Positions 23,886 through 35,295 of a DNA stretch of 64,000 nt are shown piece after piece. The DNA is from Quercus robur. Taxonomy: Eukaryota; Streptophyta; Magnoliopsida; Fagales; Fagaceae. The position numbers and the translations under genes are program-made. Where the stretch lies: NCBI RefSeq assembly GCF_932294415.1, contig NC_065544.1, positions 29,403,210 through 29,467,209 on the forward strand, written 5' to 3'. A model generated the notes under the pieces. It saw nothing but the letters and a program-made list of their open reading frames with translations, did not search any database and was not told the DNA's origin. Each line of letters starts with the position of its first letter. Within the stretch, counting starts at the first letter, position 1.

Positions 23886-24854
23886 ATGATGATGTTTAAG
23901 ATTTCACTAGCAATTGTTTGTGTCATTGGCTTAGCCACGGTCCATGACTTCCTCAATGCTCATAACGTAGCTCGTGCACAGGTGGGTGTTGGACCCATGA
24001 GATGAGATGCAAAAGTAGCTTCTTATGCCCGAAACTACATTGAGAAACTTAAAGGTAGCTGCAAACTTGTGCATTCAGGTGGGTCTTATGGCGAGAACCT
24101 AGCATGGGGTAGCAGTGACCTTTCGGGCACAGCTGCTGTGAACATGTGGGTAGGAGAGAAGCCCAAGTATGACTACAATTCTAACTCTTGTGTTGGTGGA
24201 GAGTGCCGCCACTATACACAGGTGGTTTGGAGCAACTCAGTGCGTTTGGGGTGTGCCAAAGTTCGATGCAACAATGGTGCCACCATAGTCAGTTACAACT
24301 ATGACCCTCCAGGCAACTATGTCAATCAGCGTCCCTATCTAAGAGTTATTCAAGAACCGCTAGGCATCTATATTGGGACAAAATTGGCAAATGTTCTTTT
24401 CAGGCAAAAAAAGCAACATTATGCCCCTTTTCCAAAACTAATTGGGGAAATACTCTTCTTTTGAAACTCAATTTTCTCAAAATCAAATTAAGCCCTATAG
24501 TGGCATTTTTAAGGAGCCTATAATGACGTTTAAAGACCTATAGTGGTGCTTTAAAACTCGAGCTCCATGAACTCGAGTTATAGGGAAAAAAAAAATGCAT
24601 GTAACTCAAGTTCATGGAGCTCAAGTTCCAAAATGCCACTATAGGTCCTTAGAATCTCACTATAGGCTCCTTAAAACACCACTATAGGGCTCTAAATTTT
24701 TTTAAAAAAATTCAATTTTGAGAAAATCGAGTTTCAAAATAGGGGCATTTTCCTAATTAGTTTAGGAAATGGGGCAAAATGCTGTTTTTTTTTTTTTTTT
24801 TTTTTTTTTTCCTAAAAAGGGCATTTACCAATTTTGTCCATCTATATTGTTTAG
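23886..24854 (+). pseudogene. PR-1/CAP-domain protein, copy 1 (broken)
   Basis: It begins [20 protein letters not shown] like the intact copy, then loses 27 bp in frame (nine residues across the signal-peptide cleavage region). TGG became TGA in GPMRW near 24006. The CAP core that follows is otherwise well kept: [16 protein letters not shown] and [10 protein letters not shown] Mutator-like MITE is inserted in the last codons, so the ancestral stop now lies beyond the MITE at 24852-24854. TATATATAG about 30-40 bases upstream is the old TATA box. A secreted product is unlikely. Confidence 0.92.
24376..24839. mobile_element. Mutator-like MITE 2, inside the PR-1 pseudogene
   Basis: It has perfect 12-bp terminal repeats GGACAAAATTGG/CCAATTTTGTCC and a perfect 10-bp duplication ATCTATATTG (24366-24375 and 24840-24849). 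It is the same family as 21774-22204: shared words include AACTCGAGCTCCATGAACTC and repeated CCTATAGTGG. A T-tract of about 26 bases lies near the right end. Confidence 0.88.
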
Positions 24855-25948
24855 GGTACTTTTTGTTTTTTTTTTTTTTCCTTAAATAATAAGTGGATAT
24901 GATCCAAGTTGTTCCCATGTTGAGAACTAGGTAATGATTCTTGGGTGCGTTTAAAGAACAACTAAATTATTTTCAAAACCATGTCATGCATTATGATATA
25001 ATAAAAATGGGACATAAACTTATTACTGCTTGATCAATGAATACTTTTGTTGTAGCAAGCTTATTTGTGGTGTTATACTGATGGGAATTACTACTAACAA
25101 TAATCGGATTTATTGAGAAGGTTTTTTTTTTTCTTTTTCTTTTTTTCTTTTTCTTGAGTGGCATTCTAACCACACCCCATGACTATCATGAATATATAGC
25201 TTCATCTAGTCCGATCTAGCTTAATCTGAATATATAAGGAATGTGGTAGTCATGATTTAGTAAATCAATGGCAATATGTTTTGAATATGTTTCTCTCCTT
25301 AGTTGTCCACATTAACTTCTTTTGTATTTGTTTTTGTTTTTCCTCAAACATGGAATGTTTGGCGGAAAATATTGTCCAGATGGGGTTAAATCTTGGAAAA
25401 TCAACAAGAAAAACTGATGCATATATTGCGTGCCACATATATTGATACAAATTATACAAATTGTAATCTTGAATTTTACCAAAAATTCAATTTAATCATG
25501 TAATTTTTTATTTATTCAATATATTCCTACAACTTCGGTTCATTTTCAATGTGGTCCTTCCACTTACTTTAGTGAGAGGTTTTGCCATTAAGTGTCCCAA
25601 AAGGATATAGTTTTGGTATTTTCGAATTTAAAAAATATTGTCATTTTTAGGACATTTAATGGAATAATATGACACAATATGAGATATATATATATATATA
25701 TATCCAAATATCTTTAAGTATTTGACTATTACCTCAGATGTATGTAACCCTCCTTCCCTTTGTTATAGACTACACACTATTACAAATATAAATCCCTTGG
25801 TAGTGGCTCGAAGATGGTTCAAGAGGTTTTGAACCTAGAATCATATAGATATCATGAGGTCTTAGGAATCACTTAGCTAACCATTGACAACTACAACTTT
25901 TAGTAAAATGAAAATATTCATTTTACTGGAGTAATCATGCATTGCTTG
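24855..25948. other. 3' flank of PR-1 copy 1 (duplicated)
   Basis: It matches the downstream flank of the intact PR-1 (from AATAAGTGGATATGATCC onward, 24887 versus 45899). Relative to units 2 and 3 it lacks about 150 bases found at 46160-46310. No gene. Confidence 0.7.
25745..25905 (-). mobile_element. Candidate tRNA-derived SINE
   Basis: On the minus strand an A-box-like TTAGCTAAGTGATTCC and a B-box-like AGGTTCAAAACC are about 33 bases apart, as in tRNA-derived SINEs. I could not fix the ends or a target duplication. Confidence 0.4.
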
Positions 25949-26256
25949 TGTTAGAGATATATTAAACATATTAGTCCAATGTAATAGGCCCAAACCCACT
26001 CCTACTTGTACCAGTAGTTTAGGATTTAGTAGCCTATATATACTCATATTAGGGTTTATTGTAACACAGGTTATTGTACTACACTATTACATAATAAAGA
26101 TGTAACCCCTAAGGGATTACTTCGTGGATGTAGGCCGACAAGGCTGAACCACGTAACCTTTGTATTTTCTATGTTCCTATTCTATGCTTCCCCTTACGCA
26201 TCCACTCTAGCATGTATAACATGGTATAACACATTGTGTTGCTAATATATTTAACA
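25949..26256 (+). repeat. Left LTR of the short element
   Basis: It has a TATA-like CCTATATATAC and AATAAAG signals, and ends TTTAACA. A second TTTAACA occurs at about 26387-26393, just before the primer-site-like sequence. Confidence 0.75.
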
Positions 26257-27421
26257 GGGTTGTGGGCTTTAGGCCCACCTTGTTTGCTTGTATAGTACAC
26301 ATACTTGTACTACACACTCCGCCTCCTATATAAAGGCACTCATGTATATTTTATTCTCTGAGAAATACAATACTATTCATTCAGTATTTAACAAGGTATC
26401 AAAGCCAAACTTCGTTCTTGGCATCGAACAAACATCTCTAACAAGCAAAGAAAATTATCATGTGCACACCACCATCTAAAGTCACACATGCTTGCCTGTT
26501 GAATCTAGACTCCATGGTATCTCGCACCCACCATGGCTTAGTACTATGTCAAAATCCAACAACAAAGCAAACTGTGACTAAACTTCTCAAATTTATGCAC
26601 ATCAAGCCTTTGCCTAACAAAACCAGCCACACAGATGTGCCCCACGGCCTCCTACGAGAAAAACCCAAAAGTCTAGCCTCCATTGAATGTAGCATGCACC
26701 TTCACGCACTGCCACTGTTTCGACCAACTTCTCCACACGTTGCTACAAATTTCAAAGGTTTAGATCCTCCTCTGGTTACTAGCATCACCCTGATAGCCTT
26801 GTAGCCCGTCGATCTACGAATCTGTAAAATCTAGAGGTCATCAGGTGTTGCATGTGCCTCCATGCGCTAAATGTCAGTTACACGCGCCTTTTGGGTCTCG
26901 CACGTGCTACACTTGTCGGAAGACTACTGCTGATGTATTCATGATGTCATCTTGTGATGTCATCTAGCCACGACAATGCTATGCAAGCCTAAGCCAAGTC
27001 AACCGTAGTCCAGGTTAGTGCCACATCATCAAGACAACGTCATCGGCTCTGTAGCCCAATCCATGGCTTAACTCAGAAAACCCGGAATCAACCTAAACTG
27101 TGTAGACCGTTGACTGATCACTATTTACTTTGACTTTCCCATTGACTTTTGCTGAGTGCTGACTATTGACTTTGACTTTGACTTTTACGTTGACATTTGA
27201 CCAAAAGTTAAAATTTCTAAAAGGGCTTATTTTACTCAGTTTTTTGCGTAGATTTCGATTTTGGACTCCGTTTCTTCATTTGAAGCTCCAAAATTGGTCA
27301 ATTGGCACATTCTTCATTGTGATTTTTTTAAATGCATTCTTCAAGGCATCACCAAGTGATCTTCTCATGCTTATCCAACCTCAAACCTCCATCGAGCTTC
27401 CGCCTTAAGTTTGAAGGAGGG

Positions 27422-27720
27422 TTTTAGAGATATATTAGCCCAATGTAATAGACCTAAGACCAATCTTACTTGTACTAGTAGTCTAGGGTTTAGTCACCTA
27501 TATATACTCATATTAGGGTTCATTGTAACATAGGTTATTGTACTACACTCTTATATAATAAAGATGTAACCCTTATGGGATTTCTCCATGAATGTATGCC
27601 GACAAGGCTGAACCATGTAACCCTTGTGTTCTCTGTGTTCCTATTCTATGCTTCCCCTTCCGCATCTACTCTGGCATATACAACATGGTATAACATATTG
27701 TGTTGCTAATATATTTAATA
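27422..27720 (+). repeat. Right LTR of the short element
   Basis: It matches the left LTR except for small indels, including loss of AACATATTAG near the start. It begins TT rather than TG and ends AATA. The GCTTG duplication follows. Confidence 0.78.
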
Positions 27721-27725
27721 GCTTG

Positions 27726-27810
27726 CAGTGGCAACTAGGTGAAGAAGTACTATGGACTAGATTTCAAAATGACAAGCTTAGCTAGGAAATCAATCCCCAA
27801 AAAGAGAAAA

Positions 27811-27844
<34 letters not shown>

Positions 27845-28817
27845 GGAATGGAGGGATTTGGGCCCAAGTTCACATCTTTTTTCTTTTCTTTTTCTTGATA
27901 ATTAAACCCAAGTTCCTTTGTGTGCTGAAATTTAGTATATTGAATGGTATTTTTTTAGTATTTGATATGGAGAGCTTTATGTATGTGATACTCTAAATTG
28001 TGTGGATTTGATTGTATTAGATTGTATACATGTGTTCATAGGAGCACTTCATTCGACCGACCAAATATTGCAGATCAAACTAGATTGCAAATTTTAAAAC
28101 TTAGCCCATCATCCAAATTGCAAGGAATTCGTGCTACTTTCGCCACACTATAAAAAGAGACTTTAAGGGGTGAAATATAATAGAGAGAGAAGGGCCTCCT
28201 ATTTTGTATTTAGGGTTTCTATACCCAAAACTCTCTCATGCCTTCTAATGGTGATATTCCTGGAAGAAACTCAAAGTTTGGTGTTGTAGAAGTTGCTGCC
28301 TCATCCATAAAACAAAGTTGTTAGAAAGCTAAATCTTCAAGTGTGATATTAGAGTCGTGGACTGGAGTTCATGTTAGGAGCACATCCATATCAAAGAAGT
28401 TTGTGGATTTCGGAGTTGAATTTGGTATATTTATTTAAGTTTAAGAAGAAATAAGGTTATTTAATCTATAAACATCTATTTGATAGTGGATCTATTCATC
28501 TTGGGATTGATAAGGTCAAGTTTCTCAAAGTTTTTATTGTGGAACTAGTTTGTTTCACTAATTTTCCAAAGTCATCATATTTTGTGTTCCTTTATATTTT
28601 GTATTTGCATTATATTGATGATTGTTACATTAACCTAAGGTTGTTTATAATAAATGTAATTAATAACTTGGCCTTAAACTAGTTAATAACTGCTTTGACA
28701 AAGGTCTAAAGCCAACATATTTTTTGCCATTTAACTTTGTTAGTAGAAGGAAATTATAAAACTTCACACATTTTAGTGTTTTTTTTTTTTTTTTTTTTTT
28801 TTAATGATATCCATATA
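27726..28817. other. PR-1 3' flank remainder, then unclassified sequence
   Basis: The first ~60 bases continue the PR-1 downstream flank (compare 46950 and 57465). The rest (28020-28780) is AT-rich with a TATA-like CTATAAAAAGAG near 28150, and looks like old LTR sequence that I could not pair. A T-tract and a TA-microsatellite are present. Confidence 0.4.
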
Positions 28818-29785
28818 TGTTAGGATATATGTGGAACATGTTAAGAACATATGTCATATAGAATTGGCTAATCCTTTAACAAAACGTACTTTACTTGTAA
28901 TTGAGTAGATTTAGGATGTGTTTAATACTTTAAGGAACAAAAGTTCAAGTCCAAAATTGAAGCCATGCAAGTCTATCCAAGAATCAAGTGAAGAAGTGTT
29001 GTTCATTAAAACTCGACAGATGTATCTATCGAGATTTAATATCTGAAGCTCGATAGATAGCTCTATCGAGAAATATGAAATTCAGATTTCCAGATCTGGT
29101 TTCACGCATATTCATGTGTATTTGTGTAGGGTTTCTTTTTTTATAACTCTATACATATATAAGGATTATTTTAAAAACCATCAAAGGTGATGCAACTTGG
29201 TGCAAAGTGATTATTCACTTAAATTGTGACCGGAGATAGTTTACCCTAAATCATCTTTCTCTCAAAGAAGCTGTTGTGTTTGTGCACCAAGGGTTTTGTA
29301 ACCAAGGAGCTTCTTGATCTTCATCGTGTGGATGAATTGAAGAACTTTGCAACCAATATCTTTCTCAAGTTGGTGTGTTAGTCACGTACTAAGATTCGTG
29401 CATTGATTAGTTAGTCATATACTGGGAGCCGTGCATTAAAAGGAGAGATTGTCACTACATTACAAGTCCAATTGGGTATTGGGGTAAGGGTTCAACTGTA
29501 AGTTGGTATAAGGTATTGGGATTCCTTTACTTGTAATGGCTTGTTTTAATAATATTGGATTCTCGAGAGTGGTGACCTTAAAATCATCCGGTGGGGTTTT
29601 ACCTCGGTGGTTTTCCCTATTCGCAAACAACTCACCCATGTCAAATTTATTTTCCGTTGCATTTAGTTATTTGGTGATTTGTTTGTGTTATCACGCTTAT
29701 TGCATGTAGTTAAATCTAATTAATTTCACTTGGCTAAATTAATTGATTAATTTACCAAATGAGTCAATACATTTTTAGCCTATCA
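28818..29785 (+). repeat. 5' LTR of Copia-type element 2
   Basis: It contains short inverted repeats around 29010-29070 built from ATCTATCGAG/CTCGATAGAT. Confidence 0.9.
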
Positions 29786-29787
29786 AG

Positions 29788-29802
29788 TGGTATTAGAGTG
29801 GG
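29788..29802 (+). other. Primer-binding site of element 2
   Basis: TGGTATTAGAGTGGG is one base off the usual TGGTATCAGAGC Copia motif. Confidence 0.8.
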
Positions 29803-29879
29803 CACACTTTGATTAGGGTTAATCTTTGCTGTGTGATCCATTGACCTTTGTTTGTCATAGATAGAGGAAAATCTTTAAT

Positions 29880-31704
29880 TATACCTCATTTATTTGATGG
29901 CACTAACTAGGCATACTAGAAAATATGCATGAGAACTTTTTTGTAATCTTTAGATGAGAATGTGTGGCAAGTCGTGGAGATTGGCTAGATTAAGCCAAAG
30001 GAAGCGCCGGCTGATTGGGATGATGCCAAGATCAAGACGGCAAACTTCAATAGTAGAGCATTGAATGCCTTATTTAGTGCGATCACCAATGAGGAATTCA
30101 AGAAGATATCCTCAACTGAAACTGCTAAGGAAGCATGGACTATCCTTCAGACAACCTATGAAGGGACTAAGGCTGTCAAGGATTCAATGTTTCAAAGGCT
30201 TAGTATGAGTTTTGAAGAGATTAAGTTGGAGGAGGATGAGTCGTTTGATGAGTTCTATGCCAAGCTGAAGGACATAGTAAATTCTATCTTTAATCTTGGG
30301 GAAACCATTCCCAAGCCCAAGATTGTAAGAAAGGTACTTAGATATCTACCAAAGAGATTTCATGCCTAGATCACCGCCATTAAGGAATCAAAGGACATTG
30401 ACCAAATTCCTTTGACAGAATTGGTTGGCAACTTGCAAACCTATGAATTGGGGTTGACTAGGATAGGGAAATTAAGAAAGAGCAAGAGCATGGTTTTGAA
30501 GGCCAAAAGCAGTGATACTGATGAGTCTTCTGATGATGAAGAGTTTAAGATGAAATCCTATATCACGAGGTAGTTCAAAAAGTTCGTGAAGAATGCCAAT
30601 GCAAAGGGATTTAATAATGACCGTAAGCACTCCAGTTCGTCTTAGTTCAAGAACCAAGAAGAGGAAAGAAGGATGCTAAGGAAGGCAGTCAATACATTGT
30701 TCCTTCCAAACCAAAATGTTTCGGATGTCAAGGTTTTGGACACATGAAACAAGAAGGTCTAACTTATCTCAAGACTATTGGGAAAAGCAAGGCCCTTGCT
30801 GCCACCTTGAGTGACATCAAACCTGAGGATGATTCAAATGACAATGATGACGAGGGAATCTTGAATGCCTTTATTGCTACAGTTGATCCTACTGATGGGG
30901 TTTTAGAAATAGTAGATGATGAAGAGGAACTGGTGGACTCTAAGTTTGAGAAAATGGACGATCAAGATGATATCCATACAACTTATGAAAATTTGTACAA
31001 GGTTTCTAAGAAGCATGAGAAAATATATAGGCTGGCCACTAAGAAGCTAAGTGATGTGGAACTTGATCGAGAAGAGCTTTCCATAAAGTTTGACAAAGCT
31101 AATCAGACTATTGGAACACTACGGTTTGAGAACAATTTCTTGGCTAAAAATACCAAGAAGCTTTGAAGTGGAGCTGTTTCAAGTCAGAGCTCAGTTGGAA
31201 AGGACTTCGAGTGCAAAGCTTGATGAGATGCTTAGCTTTCAAAAATATGCTTTTGATCGAACCAGATTGGGGTATGATTTCTCTTCTCCTAATATTGCTT
31301 CTTTTAGTACTACTATGTTTGTTTCACCTGTTAATAATGTTGATTCTGAGAACAATGATGTTAAAACTGTTTTAGCTAGTGAGAACATAGACAAGGGTAA
31401 ATTTATCTTAGGAGCACCCCCTAAACTTGAAAAGAAAGAGACTAAAAACCCTAGGTCTAAGAAGGGAAATAACCAAAAGTCTAAACAGAAGAAGCAGCAT
31501 TACTATCATCATTGTGCAGCTATAGGACATACTCGACCTAATTGCTACAAATGGTTAGCCACTCAACAAAACAACAGTATGATCTCATTTGGAAACCAGA
31601 ATCAATTTCCATCCTCTTTTGCTCCTCTTGGAGATCTTCTTAAAGCCCTCATGTTCCTTTCCAACTTGAACAGTTTCAATTCTTCCCTCTCATCACCGGA
31701 TTAA
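29880..31704 (+). pseudogene. Copia-type gag of element 2, broken
   Basis: Order: the gag N-domain (degraded, with stops near 29908 and 29920), then STETAKEAWTILQTTYEGTK, EDESFDEFYAKLKDIV, a central knuckle, an acidic linker, and a C-terminal knuckle. The central knuckle reads CFGCQGFGHMKQEG, where Gly replaces the last Cys. The C-terminal one reads YHHCAAIGHTRPNC with the first Cys lost. Stops interrupt after KRFHA (30367) and near 30571 and 30643, and frames shift near 31160. Both zinc sites are damaged, so it cannot package RNA normally. Confidence 0.85.
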
Positions 31705-32724
31705 AGGTTCGCTCAATGGAAATATTCTTCCAAGATGTGGAAGGAAAAAGGCTCTAAGTGATTTAGTCACTTTTTCCCTCTCTCTCCCTCTCTTTTTGTT
31801 TATGCATTACTTGTGTTTTTTGCTTTTTTGTTTTTGAGTCAGTCTAGTTTTTATGTTATGCTTTGTTTAACATATTCTTGTTTGTTTGTTTTTAGTTTTA
31901 ATTTATTTTGTTTTTCATTAAAAAAAAATTGAAAAATCATAAAAATACAAAAATAGTGTGTGTCTCGTGTACATTGGTACTTGTGCACCTTGGATGGCCA
32001 TTGAAACAAAATTTTCTATATTTTGTATATTTTGTAGCTTAGATGAGCATCTCAATGCATAACTAAGTGAATTTTGTGGTTCATGTTTGTGATGAGTACG
32101 ATTAAGTAATCTCTTGTACTTAACGCTCATATCATTCTTTTTGACGGGAAGGACTAAAAAAACCTAAGTGAAAGGTATAAATAACTATCTCATCACTAAA
32201 GCCCGCCAATCATGTAAAACATTTGTGTGTTTTGGCATAGCAAAATTATGATGTTTAAGCTTAACATAATTGGGTATTTCTTCTCTCTCTTTTATGCCCA
32301 TGCATGATATGCTCAAAATAAAAATATGCAAAGAATAACAAAAGAAAAAATAATCAAAATGCTTTTAAATATGATTGAAAGTGTGTTTTTAAGAGATATG
32401 GGAATTATAGGATGTACCTCGAAGGTGATAGTCCCCATCAAGCAGTTATGATTGTGTGTAAGTTAAAGTGAGATGTTATATGCTCATGCATTGCATTACA
32501 TTTGCATTCTGACAATGTTTCATGCAATATAGATGTGTGTTTTATATGTTGGAATCTTGTGTGCTGGTAGGATTGGATTGGGCAGAGCCCATGATACATT
32601 TTTCTTTACATGTCACATGATCATGCATTGTTCATGCATACGTACCTTTTCATTTCCTTTGTGGTACAATCTGTTGATGGTGCTTTTCTGCTTTTCTCTC
32701 TCTCTCTCTCTCTCTCTCTCGGAT

Positions 32725-33926
32725 AGTCAGCGCATAGGACCCAAGCCCAAAACTACTCCGTCCCAAAACCCTCTTCGTTCTAAGGCATCATCTTCTGATT
32801 CCACTCCTTTACATGTCAGGTTCTAAGATAAGAAAGCCCGTTAGGACTTCTCAGAGAACTTTTCCAAATGTGACGTTTGTTTGGAATGCCACGTTATCTT
32901 ATCGGAATTCTCCAATACTACTCTACCCACAGTCATTCATAATCAGGGTTGGGAATCTCTATGTGAGATACCCGTGAGTTGTCCCTCCATGATCATACAA
33001 GAGTTTTACTCCAATATTCACGGTTTTGATTCTTCTGTGCCTCGGTTTATTACTTCTGTTTGAGGTACACGTATAGTATTCACTCTGGAGCTTATCTCCA
33101 ATGTGCTACATGTTTTGAGGGTATCTCATCCTGATTACCTTGGATGTCCAAGTTTGAGGACTGTGTCCAAAGACGATCTTCTGTCTCACTTTTATGAGAC
33201 ACTTTCTTCATGGGGTGATCATCAAAACACCTCATGCTTGGGCTTTGCAAAAGGTCCGAGGTTCCTTAACATGGTGATGACATTTGTTCTCCACCCCTTG
33301 TCTCACTATAACTCTATTACCGAGCCTTGTGCTCAATTTACTTTCCCTCATTGAGGACCTTACTATATACTTTTCCTCTCATTTCATTCTCTCTCTCATG
33401 GATGTTTATAGAGATACGACGACCCGTGATAAGCTTATCTTTCCTTCTGCTATCACAAGGATCATTCGCCACTCCTCTGTCTCTTATCCCAAGTCTCCTC
33501 ACTTCACCATCATAGGTGCCATCAGCGCAGTTCGTTAGGCGAAGCGAGGCCCAGCTTCTACCAAAGTGGCCATGGACTGAGACGGCTACTCCTCTAGCCT
33601 CTTCTGCTCCATCCACCTCCGTTCCCTCTTTTTTGAGTGGTGGTGTGACACTAGCGACCATCATGGCACAGCTTGAGCGCATGGATGCTCGCCTTGATAC
33701 TCTCAGTGATAATTTGTGTCAGGTGAACACTCGTATTAGTTGTATCACACGACGACAGGCTCGCATATGTGGCTTTGTCACATCTCCATCTCCCTCTCCA
33801 TCTCCACAGGCTTTCGAGGATGAGGATGATGACGATGGCTCCAATGATGATGATGATGATGAGGATGAGGATGAGGATGAAGATGCTAGCTCTTCTAGTG
33901 ACGAGGAGATGACTGCATCTCGATGA
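32725..33926 (+). pseudogene. Second ORF of element 2, putative plant transposon protein type
   Basis: The frames jump but read as one protein. There is an N-terminal Ser/Lys region, then VIHNQGWESLCEIP, EFYSNIHGFDSSVPRFITSV, VSHPDYLGCPSLRTVSKDDL, FAKGPRFLNMVMTFVLHPLS and DKLIFPSAITRIIRHSSV. The tail is heptad-like (MAQLERMDARLDTLSDNL) and ends in a long Asp/Glu run and a Ser patch. A stop occurs near 33061 and frames change near 33350 and 33530. The domain is the uncharacterised putative plant transposon protein type (family recognised from memory). The coiled coil plus acidic tail is clearer here than in element 1. Confidence 0.75.
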
Positions 33927-33939
33927 CTTGCCCTCTGTC

Positions 33940-34300
33940 ATTTATGACAAAAAAAGGAGTAGTTTTGGGTATGAAAGTAGTCATGTATTTAGGGGGAGAG
34001 TTAGCATAGGACATTTTTGTTAGGGGGAGTGTTCTTTTTGTTTATGAGGGATGTAGTAAGGACTTATGTATCTTTCCTTTTCTTTCCCTTTTAGATACAT
34101 TACCTTTTTGTACATTGGTCTTTTGACCACTTAGTGATATCAAACATTATATTTATCTTTGATATATATATATATATATATTTGATGTTGTTATCATTTT
34201 TCACTCATCTCTCCATTTTTCACTCATATATATATATATAACTTCTCTCATATTTCATTTGTTTGTTATGGTTTTATCACGGATTGCTAAATGGGGAGAT
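33940..34300. other. Element 2 3' untranslated interior
   Basis: Repeated AGGGGGAG-type words (near 33990-34030), two TA-microsatellites, and the polypurine tract at the end. Confidence 0.55.
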
Positions 34301-35290
34301 TGTTAGGACATATATGGAACATGTTAAGAACATGTCATATAAAATTGGCTAATCCTTTAACAAAACGCACTTTACTTGTAATTGGGTAGATTTAGGATAT
34401 GTTTAATACTTCAAGGAACAAAAGTTCAAGTCTAGTATTGAAGCCATGCAAATCTCTCCAAGAATCAAGTGAAAAAGTGTTGTTTATTAAAGTTCGATAG
34501 ATATCTCGACAGATGTATCTATCGAGATTTAATATTTGAAGTTCAACAGATAGCTCGACAGCTGTATCTATCGAAAATTATGAAATTCAAAATTCCAGAT
34601 CTGATTTCACGCATATCCATGTGCATTTGTGTAGAGTTTCTTTTTTCACAACCCTAGACATATAGAAGGATTATTTTAAGAGCTGTCAAAGGTAATGCAA
34701 TTTGATGCAAAGTGATTATTCACTCAAATTGTGACCAGATACAATTTACCCTAGTTCATCTTTCTCTCAAAGAAGCTGCTGTATTTGTGTGCCAAGGGTT
34801 TTGTAACTAATGAGCTTCTTGATCTTTATCATGTGGATGAACTAAAAAACTTTGCAGCTAACATCTTTCTCAAGTTAGTGTGTTAGTCACGTACTTGGAT
34901 CCATGCATCGATTGGTTAATCACATACTGGGAGCCATGCATTGAAAGAAGAGATTGTCACTACATTACAAGTTCAATTAGGTATTAGGGTAAGGGTTCAA
35001 CTATAAGTTAGTATAAGGTACTAGGATTCTTTTACTTGTAACTACTTGTTTTGATAATAGTAGATTCTCGGGAGTGGTGACCTTAAATTCACTTGGTGGG
35101 GTTTTGCCTTAGTGGTTTCCCCCATTCGTAAACAAATCACCCGTGTTAAATTTATTTTCCGCTGCATTTAGTTATTTGGTGATTTGGTTATGCTACCACA
35201 CTTATTGCATGTAATTGAATCTAATTTATTTCATTTGACTAAATTAATTGATTAAGTTACCAAATGTGTTAATACATTCTTGGCCTATCA
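34301..35290 (+). repeat. 3' LTR of Copia-type element 2
   Basis: Longer than the left LTR, partly because the ATCTATCGAG/CTCGACAG repeat block near 34490-34580 has an extra segment. Confidence 0.9.
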
Positions 35291-35295
35291 ATATA

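Larger units (their letters stand above)
25949..27720 (+). mobile_element. Short non-autonomous LTR element
   Basis: Similar ~300-bp ends (TGTTAGAGATATATTA...AATATATTTAACA at 25949-26256; 27422-27720) enclose 1.17 kb and are flanked by GCTTG (25944-25948 and 27721-27725). A purine tract (TTGAAGGAGGG) precedes the right LTR. A primer-site-like GGTATCAAAGCC occurs at about 26395, some 135 bases inside the left LTR, so the left LTR may really extend to ~26393 or the element may be a chimera. The interior has TTGACTTTGACTTTGAC-type repeats and no gag or pol. Confidence 0.82.
28818..35290 (+). mobile_element. Copia-type LTR element 2 with gag and second ORF, no pol
   Basis: LTRs of 968 bp (28818-29785) and 990 bp (34301-35290) run from TGTTAGGA to CCTATCA. 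The target duplication is ATATA (28813-28817 and 35291-35295). A primer-binding site (TGGTATTAGAGTGGG) begins two bases after the left LTR, and a purine tract (ATGGGGAGAT) abuts the right one. The interior carries a decayed gag (about 29880-31704) and then a second, decayed ORF (about 32725-33926). Only ~1 kb separates them, so pol was never there or has been lost. The plan matches element 1 although the two are clearly diverged. Confidence 0.92.

Noticed and set aside
33338..33682. Antisense open frame opposite the second ORF of element 2
   Set aside because: It is a shadow of the sense coding sequence, which matches a recognisable family across several frames.
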